Part shown: positions 24,420 through 36,070 of the stretch, in pieces | Position numbering within the stretch: the stretch's first letter is position 1 | Layout: each line of letters begins with the position of its first letter | Source: Hyparrhenia diplandra | Taxonomy: Eukaryota > Streptophyta > Magnoliopsida > Poales > Poaceae | Length of the DNA stretch: 64,000 bases | NCBI GenBank assembly: GCA_015847255.1 | Contig: JADLZK010007261.1 | Location: 531,002 to 595,001 of the forward strand | Reading direction: 5' to 3' | The notes under the pieces: model-generated | What the model was told of the DNA's origin: nothing | The model's database searches: none | What the model saw: the letters and a program-made list of their open reading frames with translations, nothing else | Position numbers and translations under genes: made by a program

Positions 24420-25690
24420 GGAGCTATCAACCATGCAACCAAACGGGACTGATAATGGATCAAGATCCGGCTCCAAACCCATTCCAATCCTAAGCAAATT
24501 AAGCAATGGACCCAACCCAATCTTAACCCTTACTGATTTGTTTCAGCTCAGTCCAATCCAATCTTAAGTCACATCAACCTATCTGATCCCAATCCATTTT
24601 GCCATGAACCCGCGGCCGAAATCTAAGATAGGATCGGAGGGCTCTCACAAGCAAGTGAAGCATGTACTGTCTTTCAAGTTACCAGCACAAGCTTTGACTT
24701 AATTCAAATTACCAGCACTCCATCCATCTATTACATTTATCTATGAAAATTGACATAATAATTCAAGAAAATTCTTATTAATAATCCAATAGGAATGTGT
24801 AGCGTCTTTCTTTCCATGACATATCTTACAATTTCTCAGTAATAATGTTTCCATCAGACTACTCATCGTAGGACTAGTTGCATTTGCATCTTGCAGGACA
24901 AGCAAGTGCCTTCTAAAACAAATTTATCCCTAAATCTAGTGAACCTGCAAAACTGCTACATTGAAAATCTTATTTTAAAATAAAAATGCAAGAAACATTT
25001 AAAACAACTCCTACCATGATGGTCAAACATGAGCTTGATGCAAAGAAGTTAATTCAAAGAATATGCAGTGAAGCATGGCTGATTCAAAGAAGTCAAATTC
25101 ATATTCAGTGTCTGCTGATCAACACATGCACATATCACTAGTATTCAAAATATATGCAATGAAACGCACTGTACATCAGCTAATCTTTTCATAATATGCA
25201 GTGAAACACGCTGTGCAGCTGCTGATAACCAGTATTCACTGGCTGACTACTGAATGTGCTAACCTGACTACTGAATATTCTAACTCTAACCTCATTATTG
25301 GCCTCATTACTGAATATATAAGCATTTGCTAACCTAAATATGCTAGGAACATACTGTGTAATAATTACCAGCACAAGGGACAACTTTGTTAAACCTGTCT
25401 GACCATGTTTGTCACACATATGCAAAAACAAAGAAGCTTTTGATCACTAGTACTCATTAGCTGAATAAACACCACACCTGTCACTCAAGCATGAACAACA
25501 AATCAGAACATCAGTAGCGTGATGAAACTACGAAAGGATCAACCAATAGAAATGCTCATCGTAACTTTCTGCAGCGTCTGGTAAACTTGCTCTGTTTCTG
25601 TTATCAAGTAATGCTCTGCTTTCTTGCGCGCAGAGATGGAGGAACACTAAAAAGGCACCAATGGGACAATGTAGGGGTAAAACCAATCAG
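24420..25690. repeat. Segmental duplication block, copy 2
   Basis: Second copy of the 22430-23710 block in the same orientation, with small indels throughout. It ends just before the gene C flank. The order suggests unequal exchange around the 3' side of the F-box gene. Confidence 0.65.
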
Positions 25691-26083
25691 TAAGGAAATT
25701 ATGTTGTTAACGCCAATCTGGAGATCAACACAATAGATCCATACTCCAAAGTGAAGGGCCACTCAAGCAGATTCAACAATGCAGATCAAAGACACCAAAC
25801 ATATACTGACAATAACACTGAATATTATTGCATTAAAGCAGACAAGTTTCATGCTAATTAGGCACTCACATAGGTATTCTCAACAAACAACTAACAATGA
25901 CACCAAATACTACTGCATAAAAAGCAGATAAGTTTCTTGCCAGCTAGAAATAGGTACACATAGCATTAGGTATCACGCCTGGAACACTAAACGAACCTAC
26001 TAGCACATAATGTCTTCGTCCTTCCCTCACAACTCGTGTCAACAAAAGCCCATCTTATGACAAGGGAGACACCAGGACCATGG

Positions 26084-26407
26084 TCATTTAGTAAAGAATC
26101 GGGAGCAGGCTGTACCCAACATTACCTTGCATATTTGCCAGAAGCTATTTGGTTGAGTACGAATTCTCAAGACACGGTCCCTTGCAGCCGCTAATCCTGA
26201 CTCTAAAGTAGCGATGTTTTCCAGAAGAGAGTTCCTCTCATCATCAAGTAAAAAAGAATCTATCTCTGCGAAATTCGAGTTGCTATCATCAATCAATTTT
26301 TCTTTGAATGATTGCAACGCGGTGAAAAGGACTGGGGAAGCTTCTTCTGTGCCCATGGGACCATCATCTATAGAAATGTGTCGTGTAACTCTGGCTTCCG
26401 AATCCTC
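26084..26407 (-). CDS. F-box gene C, terminal exon
   Basis: It opens after a TGTCACAG acceptor and is in phase 0 with the upstream exon (HAE|EDSEARVTRHISIDD). It contains FTALQSFKEKLIDDSNSN and FLLDDERNSLLENIATLE, a heptad-like helical region at residues about 35-75, then a short basic tail ending CSRFFTK and a stop. This copy is uninterrupted. The region from EDSE to about LRIRT is the best conserved part of the family in this window (copies A-E), which suggests it was under constraint; its role is not known. Confidence 0.7.
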   Translation of the reverse strand, partial: EDSEARVTRHISIDDGPMGTEEASPVLFTALQSFKEKLIDDSNSNFAEIDSFLLDDERNSLLENIATLESGLAAARDRVLRIRTQPNSFWQICKVMLGTACSRFFTK

Positions 26408-26836
26408 CTGTGACATAAAGAGAACTCATATAAGTACTGTAAGATTTTTCATAGAAAAGAAAATTGTGGCAACCGGCAGGGCAATAGATTCTAATGTGAC
26501 AAATGAAACTGAAATAAGATAACCTTGAATACAGCACTGCTATCTTATATTGGTTAGCATTATAGAGTAGGTGGGCAACTAATTCCAGCCTCAAATCGTC
26601 AATAAAACACTTCACATGCTTATGGCATCATATAAAGTACACATATACAAGGATCATTTAAGCTCCCCTGCTATGAGTTAAAGTTTATTTATGTTACTTC
26701 ATCTAAACCTAAAGCCGATGGCAGAATTCAACAGCAATATGACAACCCAATACTCTCATGTGATGCAAACTGCCTACAATTGAAGGATGAAACATATTTA
26801 TTTTATCATGTATCAAAGACATAGGCACAGGATCAC

Positions 26837-28026
26837 CTCGGCATGTATCAAAGAAGATGGCCAGCTGACCATAATGTAGGGAACAAGATCATTTGGGTTG
26901 AATATAGACTTGCTTTCTTTATGGAGCAAATTCACCTCGGCTGTTTCTAGGCAGAAGGACAGGAACCACACAGGAGACTGAGGTTCAAAGGAGCAGCCAA
27001 CATATATAGATAGGTACACAAAGCCATTGATGACCATGATAGGCCGCATCCTAACATCAGCTGAACACTTGGTGATCTCATTGACATTTGCGTGCAAAGA
27101 GAACGTCTTGTGCAGCATGGGTCTCTGGACACCATCACCATCGGCTACCCAGAGCCAAACAGAAAGCACACATTGCAGTACACTGACAACACAGAACTCC
27201 CCATCCTTGGTGTCACCAAGCTGAAACATTGAAAATGGCACTTTCAAGGGCGGCGGCAGATCCATCCGAAAGAACTGAAATGTTGCAGTGTTGAGAGCGA
27301 GAATGCATCCACCTCCCTCCGCCGTGTATACCCAACAGACGAAGCTATTGACAACCCTGCCAACCTTGCCAGTGGCGTATCTCTCATTGCCAACCAGCAG
27401 CCCCGGGTCTCCATCTCCGGCAAGACAACCTGCCACTCCATGGTGTGCGACGAGAAAATGGCCACGCGCGCCCACGCCCAGGCACGGTCGTGGTGGATGC
27501 AGAGTACGCGGGACGGCCGCTGCTCCCCGCCGTCGGGGGACAGCGTGTGGAACTCAAGGAAGGCGAAGTTGCCTTTGTTGTAATGGAGGTTCTTGGGGAA
27601 GATGTGAAGAGCCTGCCAATGCGGGCTGTACGTGGCGCCTTGGTCGGTGGCCTGGTTGAAGAAGTTGGCGTACCCGTCGTAGTAGGAGGCCTCGGGAAGG
27701 CTCCTCCACTCAGAGCCGTCGCAGTCTAGGAGTAGACCGTTGAAGGCAGCGGCGATGTCGGCGCCCTTGCCTGCAGGTGCAACAACGATGGCCTCCATGT
27801 AGAGCGGCATGAAGAGGGCGAGGAGCGGCGGTGCACGGAGCTCACGGAAGCGGCGCCGGAAGTCCGGGGAGGAGCGGACGGCGTGGAGAAATGTGCGGCA
27901 GGCGAAAGCCGCGCGGGCGAGGGTCGCGATGTCGGGGAGGCACAAGAAGATTTCGAGAAGAAGGTCATCACTAAGCGCGGTTATGGTGGTGGTGGGAGGC
28001 ATGGGCGGCGGAGGGGAGGCGGCCAT
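26837..28026 (-). pseudogene. F-box gene C, exon 1 (near complete, one frameshift)
   Basis: Start at 28026 (MAASPPPPMPPTTT); an in-frame upstream Met at 28068 is an alternative. The F-box lies at residues about 18-65 (ALSDDLLLEIFLCLPDIATL, then ARAAFACRTF). The F-box-associated region continues through SLPEASYYDGYA, EFHTLSPDGGEQ and MEWQVVLP. The frame shifts between about 27350 and 27425 and resumes as VVNSFVCWVYTAEGG, ALNTATFQFFRMDLPPP, LHKTFSLHANVNEITKCS and WPSSLIHAE at a GAG|GTGATC donor. In gene B the segment between VVLP and VVN is 48 bases; here it is 62, not a multiple of three. If the shift is a sequence error, the gene encodes a full F-box protein of about 500 residues, a probable SCF substrate receptor. 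Confidence 0.7.
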
Positions 28027-28160
28027 TACTGCGAGCGTGTGGAGTGGGGAATGAAACAGAGCAAACACTGGCTTACAGGCCGAGGCATATAGTGATAATA
28101 ACTGGGCTTATGTGACCCATGTACTACAGGATTGTATATCTTCTTTTTCACATTTTCTTT

Positions 28161-28250
28161 TCTACCCTACTAATGCACCAACTTGTCCACGTTCAAAAGA
28201 ATTCAAAATGAACCACCCAGATTACTTCTCCATCTTCTCTCTCATTACTC
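28161..28250 (+). repeat. Helitron 5' end, first copy
   Basis: TCTACCCTACTAATGCACC and the following 70 bases are nearly identical to 31131-31223, the 5' end of the Helitron downstream. The sequences that follow differ. It lies about 135 bases upstream of the start of gene C. No matching CTRR 3' end with a hairpin was found before 31130, so this may be a truncated element or a duplicated terminus. Confidence 0.6.
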
Positions 28251-28262
28251 GTCTATCGTCTA

Positions 28263-28300
28263 TAATATATATATAATTAATATATATATATATCTATCGT

Positions 28301-28359
<59 letters not shown>
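28263..28359. repeat. TA microsatellite, imperfect
   Basis: Alternating TA broken by ATTAATATA and a duplicated TCTATCGTCTATAA phrase. It directly follows the duplicated Helitron end. A second short TA run lies at 28423-28449. Confidence 0.9.
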
Positions 28360-28361
<2 letters not shown>

Positions 28362-28393
28362 TATCCGTTTTTTCTCCCTACCAGGCCGTTGAC

Positions 28394-28422
28394 TCTCCAC
28401 GCTGTACTATTAAAAGTGCACC
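28394..28422 (+). repeat. Possible third Helitron 5' terminus
   Basis: TCTCCACGCTGTACTATTAA, then AAGTGCACC. It resembles the ACTA(T/A)TAA...GCACC words of the Helitron ends at 28161 and 31131, and Helitrons begin with TC. Only about 29 bases support this. Confidence 0.35.
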
Positions 28423-28449
28423 ATATATATATATATATATATATATATA

Positions 28450-29950
28450 CAACCCCAGGCCGGAGCTATTCACAACCCCGGCGGAGCCACCAGTCTCCGG
28501 CGATCCTAATTACAGCATCTGCATGCAAATAATGTGGGCCGACCATTATTAGCACTGTTAGCACACGTCAGGAATTAAATAATTAGCCATTTATTGTTGC
28601 TCCATGACCGGCCCGTGATCTACGCCATCAAGTCAAAGCCCATTTGGATTATATATAGACCACCTCTATCTGCGTCGTCGCTAGTCGCAGAAATCACGCC
28701 ATCACCTCTCACCGTCGCCGCGACACGATCCACCTCGGAAAGCTCGTGTGACGGCGCCGGCAGCAACGCGGTTATTCGCGCGGGCACGGCGGCCTCCACG
28801 GCGGCGCAGCCAGACGAGCCGTGGGGTTCATCTACGTCTCGGCCAGGCCGGCAGATCCTCCAGAGCGGAAGCAACCCCATGGCGGCGGCAGTTGTGGTTC
28901 CTTGCGTATCATGTGAGGGCGTCTCCATCCCGGCGTCGCGGAGCCCTGCGCCGCGAGGTGTGATCCAAAGGACCGGTCGGCGCAAGGTTCAACTGCCGGC
29001 GGCTACGACGACAGCAAGGCGCGAGAGAGGTCCCTATCCTCCAGGGTGCCATGATGGCGGCGCGGCCATCCGTGCAGGAACAGCCTGCTCCACAGCCCCG
29101 TCCCGATGGCTGGGACACAGTCGAATCAAGGTTTGGTTGAGACTCGGGAGTTCTAGTCTTTACTGTTGTCATCGATTTGTTTATTCCAATCAAATCCCCT
29201 GGGAGCTTGCTGATCCGGGGGGGACAGTTGATTCCATTCATCTGGTTGCAATCGCACTGCTTCTTAAATCAAATCACCTTATTTTGCAATTGCATTGAGG
29301 TGTTTTTTCTCCTTTCTGGTAATCTGGTGGCAGCGCCCTTTGCTTCTCCAACTTGTAGTTATGGGTTTGTGAATTGTGATCTTGATTTTTTTTGTCAGAT
29401 TAGACCAGAGACCCGTGGATAGGAGGATTTGATCACGGCTAGTTTCCACATAACTTGTTCTGATTAGTATTTGTATATATCATATATGCATTGCTCCTGA
29501 TAGCTACGTTCTGCACTTGGATGTGCATCCACGTCAGTGCCCCTACCTTCCCAGACTGAATCTGCATTTGTGATCTTAATTTTTTTTTTGTTTCAATGTT
29601 GATTTCTCAAGATTCAAAATATTCTGGTCAGCTTGTATGATAATAATTCTGCAATTTACGTTTCATTTCTGTTATCTAAAATATTATTTTTCTAATCTCA
29701 GTTTATGAAGCACACAGTCCCCGTCACTCATGAAGTGAAGGATATGCAGGCTGGCAAATTAGGCACAACTCTACCAGCGAATGAGATAGAGATCGGTCGA
29801 TCCGCACAATAAAAGATACTGTTAGCAGTGCCTGGTGTATAGAGGCTAGGAGACATTGTAATTTTGCGTGATGTCTGATGTTGATTTTTCTTCAAAATGT
29901 TCATCTAATTATTGTTGTAATAAAAGCAAAAGTCCCATTGTGCGATGATT
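28450..29950 (+). other. GC-rich leader-like region, no recognised gene
   Basis: About 28590-29120 is GC-rich with a 234-codon open frame that has no family signature and a Ser/Ala/Arg/Pro bias typical of chance frames in GC-rich plant DNA. About 29160-29950 is AT-rich, like an intron. It may be the interior of a Helitron beginning at 28161 or 28394. No function assigned. Confidence 0.35.
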
Positions 29951-29959
29951 AGTCTCCGT

Positions 29960-30660
29960 GCACAAATAATTACTACTTGTTACTTCAAATTATTACCGCT
30001 TCTTACTACAAAATGATAGTACCAATGAATTACCGCTCACTAGTCAAGATGAAATTATTTCTTCAGCAAAATGACACTACCGGTAATTACTTATCGTTCA
30101 ATGGACTAGAGGCAATTATTTGCTTAAGAAAGGTAATTATTTATTGTTCAATGGGCTAGAGGTAATTATTTGCTTAACAAAACGATATGAGCAGTAATAA
30201 AAAGTACCCTAGTATTAGCCGAAAATTACCGTTCGTAGGGCTGCAAGGAATTATTTGCTTAACAAAAAATGATACAAGTGGTAACAAAAAATATGTGTGA
30301 CCAAATGTTCCTTAACAAAAATGATACAAGTGGTAATAAAAAAAATGTCTGACCAAAGGCCGGACATGTCGGTTAGTAGCACTGGAAAATTTACTGCAGA
30401 CATTGCTGGAGGGAATTATTTACCGCTCACATGATACGAAGGAATTAATTAGTTCATAAAATGATACTATTAGTAATAAAAAATAGTCTAGCCGACATCC
30501 GAAGTTACTGGTGATTAGCGCACATGAATTTACCGGTCACACGCCAAGAAGGAATTATTTACTAATCAAAATGATACTATTAGTAATCAAAATTATAATC
30601 GGAAATAGTTTTTTACTGTTCACAGGTCCGGTAGGAATTATTTATTTACTACCTATTTCC
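29960..30660 (+). repeat. Degenerate tandem repeat array
   Basis: About ten diverged units built from GGAATTATTTGCTTAAC, AAAATGATAC(T/A)A, GTAATAAAAA and TTACCG(C/G)TCAC, spaced about 60-90 bases apart in the same orientation. Non-coding. It lies inside the Helitron-flanked block and resembles no cellular gene. Confidence 0.6.
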
Positions 30661-31025
30661 CAAAAAGAAATCCGGTGGTGTAAGGCTAATAGTTAATTTA
30701 TCCCATCTCGGTTTGCTTTTCATTTTTTTAATTACATCCGGGGTTCACCAGATTAATAGTTTTAAAAAAAAAAAACTGCAGGATTTACGTGCCTAATTTC
30801 ACTGCATGCAAGCTTTGATTGCCGAATAAAAAATTAGTGGCTCCCTGGACTTTGCATGCATTAATGTACGGTGCATTAAAACAACCTGTGAATAAAAGCG
30901 GCAAGTATTTATGTTTGCATGCAACGCACGCAATTAACTCCAGCCAGATAGGGACGCCGGACCTGCTGCCGCCGGCCACCGGCGTTGAAAATAATATTCA
31001 TAAGCCAGCGCTAAGAATAGTTCGG

Positions 31026-31136
<111 letters not shown>

Positions 31137-32539
31137 CTATTAATGCACCAACTTGCCCACGTTCAAAAGAATTTAAAATGAACCACCCAGATTACTTCTC
31201 CATCTTCTCTCTCATTACTCGGACACGATTTGACGGCTAGGATCAAAAGTATTGGACACATCCCCCACCTGCCGTCATCGCGCACGTCGTCTTTGCCGCG
31301 CATCCCTCCGTAGTCTTTGCCGCACAATGATCGGCACTTTCCAAATCGGTACCTTCCTAACGCACACACTCCTTCCTCTTCTATGGCTCCCATGGTGTCC
31401 CAGCCAGATGACCCCGCCCTAGCGCGTCGCCGCCGGCGAACTGCAAACTCTCCCACACCGTCCCAGCTAGATGACCGTGCCATACCACATCGCCGGCGGC
31501 GAACTGTGGACCGGCGGATCGACCTACCTAGGAGACGGAGGGGCTCGCTGACGGGGGAGACGGGGATCGCTGACGGCGAGTCTGAGCGGCTGCAGCAACC
31601 TCTTCTCTGCTCAGGGCCGATCAACCTCTTCTCTGTTCAGGGCCGATCGACAGCTGTGGCTCACGGTGCAAAAGACTACGGCAAAAATTGTGAGTCCATC
31701 CTTCTCTTCCTTGCGTGAATACACAACCGTAGGGTAGAATTCATGGGGTTTCTACATATTCAGGTAGATGCAAAATAGATATGATCTGCATATTCACTTT
31801 GTTTGTTAAAAGGCACTATTATTGAGTCTGAGTCGATCCTTCTCTTCCTTGCGTGAATACACAACCGTATGATAGATTCATGGGGTTTCTGCATATTCAG
31901 GTAGATGCAAAATAAATATGATCTGCATATTCACTTTGTTTGTCAGAAGGCACTGTTATTGAGTCGATCCTTCTCTTCCCTGCTAATTATGAAAATTAAA
32001 TATGATGCATATTCAGTTTGTTTTTCAGGTTTCTGACCGCATATTCTGGTTTCTGACTGCATATATATTCAGGTTGATCTATCAGCATATTGAGCACAAA
32101 GATCTGCGTTCATATTTAGTTCTGAAGATCTGGGTGTTTATTTATTGTTTACAGGTTCTAGCAACAGATTCCTTTTTTTAACAAATATAATCATATCTGC
32201 GTGTATAACAGCTCTTTGAACAACATTCCATTCAACTGTTACAACCTCCACCTGTCCATGGGAACGCCAACAGATATACGCACTCCCTTAAGTGATTTAA
32301 CAAACGTGCAAACCCCAGGTACGTGATTAAAAAAATATTCAGAAAAATCGGTACATGCTTCTATATATAACACAACCATGCCGATCAGATTGCACAGAAG
32401 AAGAGCGCCGGAGGGAAGAAAGAAATAGGAGACAACGTGAGTACCGCGCAAGAGTAAGGGCACAACAAACTGATGAACAAAGGGAGGAGATAAATAGAAA
32501 GAAGCGTGAGTATCGTGCGCGGAGAAATGCTGAAAGAGG

Positions 32540-32857
32540 TGCACTCTCAACAGCAGCAGAACAAACGCGATCTTCGGCAGGTAACGAATCACAGATTCAA
32601 AATTATTTGCCGTAACAAGTAAAATATGATGACTCATATTATTCTTTTGGCCCCTTGTCGGCTTAAAAAAGGACCAACGTTATCGAGGGTGCAATCTGAA
32701 TCAGCTGTTCCAAGTGCACTCTCAACACCACAGGCACAACCGCGACTGTCGACAGGTAATGATATCCAGATTCAAAATGATTTGCCTTAACAAGTTAATA
32801 TATGCCGAATCATAATTAATCTTTTTGCCCCTTGTCTGCTTAAAAAAGGACCAACGC
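32540..32857 (+). repeat. Tandem exon-intron duplication 1 in the Rep gene
   Basis: Two units of about 160-175 bases (32540-32680 and 32715-32857). Each holds GCACTCTCAACA, a CAG|GTAA donor, CAGATTCAAAAT(T/G)ATTTGCC and an AAAAAAG|GACCAACG acceptor. Both encoded pieces are phase 1 to phase 1, so the frame is preserved. Confidence 0.75.
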
Positions 32858-33353
32858 CATCAACCGTGCTGCAACAGTCGGCTCCATGTGTTTCTGCCGG
32901 AACCAACACTTTCTATGACAGGGGAACTATAGGCACCATAAACGGATTAGGGCTGAACTCACCCTTTTCGACGAGTCCCCCTGTGATTGTTAATGGAACT
33001 TCTTTGCTTCAGTTCAAAGAAAATGAATTCCCTACTGGTTCTCCAGAATGGTTGCATCGAAATGATAGTTATTATCTTAGGAGGAGTCATCAAATGCAAG
33101 TGAATAATGGATTTCTGTGGCCTAATGAGATCCTAGGTGGTTCTGATATGTCAGCATCCGGTAATGTTTATATTATTTGTTTTCTACTTATCTTTTGTGA
33201 TGAATCTGTTTAACGACTTCATAAATCCATTACACAAACCTCATTAGGGTCCAGTCCAAGTGCCCAAAGGCGTATGAGAAAAAGAGAGTGGTACATGAAT
33301 ATGGATGCCACCAAAAGACAGGAAGCATTGACCAAAATGCGGGAGTATAAAAG

Positions 33354-33710
33354 GGATAATAGGAATGCTACACCTCCGTCCATGCAGCCTACTACACCTT
33401 ATAATGTCCAGATGACAGGTCTGTACCAAACTGCTCTATTTCATCATCCAAACATATATTATATAGCCACATCTAATGTGGGAGCCATTACCTACTGTTG
33501 TAGAACCACCAAATCCTCCCCAACGGTTTAATGGGACCGATAACAGGAATACTACACCTCCGTCCATGCAGACTACTCCGCCTAATGTCCAGATGCCAGG
33601 TCTGTACCAAACTGCTCTATTTCACCCACCAATCATATATTAATCACAACTAACGTGGGAGCCATTACCTACTGTTGTAGAACCACCAAATCCTCCCCAA
33701 CGGTTTAATG
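33354..33710 (+). repeat. Tandem exon-intron duplication 2 in the Rep gene
   Basis: Units of about 183 and 174 bases (33354-33536 and 33537-33710). Each contains CTACACCTCCGTCCATGCAG, a CAG|GTCTGTACC donor, a short intron and TTGTAG|AACCACCAAATCC. The duplicated exon is symmetric (phase 1-1) and keeps the frame. Confidence 0.8.
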
Positions 33711-36070
33711 GGAATGTGGGTGAAGTGGTAAATGAATTTGACAAATCCTTGTTTGAGCCTGCACACAATGAAAGTACTTATTCAGATGAAGAAGAAGGTG
33801 GGTTCCCCTTTCAAATTAAATTAATTATTGCATGCCACATGGACACTGTTGTAACCAGTGAGATATTTTGTCCAAGCTCAGACCCTTGCTTACACGTCGA
33901 GGACATGGAAGACCACAGCGACGACGATGAGGCTAGGCACCTCCGCGGGGAAGGTACCTTCGTAAATGTACTCATTCTAATTGTTTTTAAATTGCAACCA
34001 TGTCTATCTATATCTGATCATAAGCTTCCCTGTAGATGAAGGATTCCAATCATACCGTATACCTGGTCATAGTGACACCAACGATCCTTATGACTACGTC
34101 TACAATGATTTACCAGATCGGCACCACATTCTGAAAAAGGTGCCTGATTGCACTTACTGTGGGGCTATACGGTTCGAATATGAACCACCAGGATTTTGTT
34201 GCCGCAAGGGAAAGGTTCATGTGCATATTCCTGAACCGCCAGATGAACTGAAGAGACTATTTACTAGCCAGGTAGATGCTGATGCAAAATATTTTAGAAA
34301 ACACATACGTTACTTCAACTCTCATTTCTCTTTCACGACCCTTGGTGTAACCTTGGATCGACGAGTTGCCACCGCAGCAGGCACTGGTATCTATACATTT
34401 CGGGTCCAAGGCTCGTTGTACCATCGTCTTGATCATTTGGTCCCGGGTTCCAAGGGCCCCCGACACATGCAGCTCTACTTTTATGACACTGCAGATGAAA
34501 CACTAACACACAGAACACGGAGATCTCCTGATCTTGACATAAATCTCATTAGAAACATTCTGAGGATTTTGGAGGACAACCCGTATGTTCAGACCTTCAA
34601 GCGGGTTGGAGCCATTCCAAATCTTGATAACTACGTGATTGAACTAAATACTAATGTCACGCCTGATCAGCGGAGGTAACTTGTCTACACACTACATAGC
34701 AGGTCAAATTTTGATTACTACTTTATTACATATTATCAGTATCTATTTCTTCTTGTTTCTTTTGCCTAAATAAAAGGTACAATGCACCAACATCCTCACA
34801 GGTTGGTGCTATCTGGACAGAAGGTAACGACCCTCAGAGATGTTTTGATAGGAGTGTGCTTGTGTATGCAAGAGGAGACCGCCCAGGCATATCATGATTG
34901 TTATGATCCATTGTCATATCCTTTCTTTAATCCAAGGGGTGAGACTGGATGGAATAAATTTATGCCATATAGTGCACTATCAACTGTTCAAGATACTACT
35001 ACTCCAGCTGAAAGAACAGGTTTAATATCCTTGTAATATTACAATAATATAATTAAAATCAAATCTAACAAATATCCTTGACATTTTTTCCTAATAATTT
35101 GTCACCATGTACAGATGATGCTGAAAATGATGCTGACATACAGGAAGGTGAATACTTGAGTAGCCTTGTGGAGGAAAACCAAGCTGGAAAATTTGTGACA
35201 GCACGAGAATACTATTGTTTCTTAATGCAAGTTAGAAGGCGTCTTACTAACATCTTGTTATTCGGAGGACGTCTTTTCCAGCAGTGGGCTGTCGACATGT
35301 ATATCAAGATAGAGTCTATGAGACTTGATTGGTATTCTAACCCAGCCCATCAGAAGCGCATACGGGCTGAACTATATCAGGTAAAGGAAATTTTTTTTGC
35401 ATACAAATGTAAGCAAGGGTCTATACATATTTATGGTTATGTGGGTTCGTAAAATTTTAAAAAAGTATTCTATGTGTGTTTAATACACTACTTCTTGTAG
35501 GGTCTGGTTGATGTAGTTTCACATGGAGAGACTAGGGCTTCTGAAGTTGGCAAGCGAATTGTGTTGCTGCGTTCTTTCCCGGGTGGTGATCGTGACATGA
35601 TGCGGCGGTATCTTAACGCAATGGCCATTGTCCAACGTTTTGGCAAACCAGATTTTTTCATCACAATGACATGCAATCCGCAATGGCAAGAGATCACGGA
35701 AAATCTTGAACCTGGTCAAGAACCCCAAGATAGACCTGACCTGATTGCAAGAGTGTACAGGGCCAAGTTACGATCATTAATGGATTTATTGATCAAGAAA
35801 AAATATCTTGGAGATGTTGCAGCATATGTGCATGTCACTGAATTTCAAAAAAGAGGCTTGCCCCATGAACACATCTTGTTGATTATGAAATCTCAAAGCA
35901 AATTGACAAACCCTGATGATTATGACAAGGTTATTTGTGCTGAGATACCAGACAAGGACAAGTACCCTGTCTTGCACGGACTTGTGATTAAGCATATGTT
36001 GCATGGACCGTGTGGAGTCTTGAATAGAAAGTGTCCTTGTATGGTTGATGGGAAATATATTCCATATGCA

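Larger units (their letters stand above)
22050..26083. other. 3' flank of gene C with internal duplication
   Basis: No gene. It contains a G-run of 14 near 22140, then two related blocks (22430-23710 and 24420-25690) separated by a piece similar to 3360-3860. Shared words include GGACTGATAATGG, GATCCGGCTCCAAACCC and AGATGG(C/A)GGAACACT. The nearest part (25790-26083) matches the flank beside exons A and B. Confidence 0.55.

Noticed and set aside
28594..29298. Open frame of 234 codons on the plus strand
   Set aside because: Composition-driven Ser/Ala/Arg/Pro-rich frame with no motif and overlapping open frames on the other strand. Described as leader-like DNA.
33716..34039. Single 107-codon frame as a separate gene
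   Set aside because: Its coding parts are Helitron Rep exons 7 and 8; the stretch between them is read-through of an intron with GT-AG borders.
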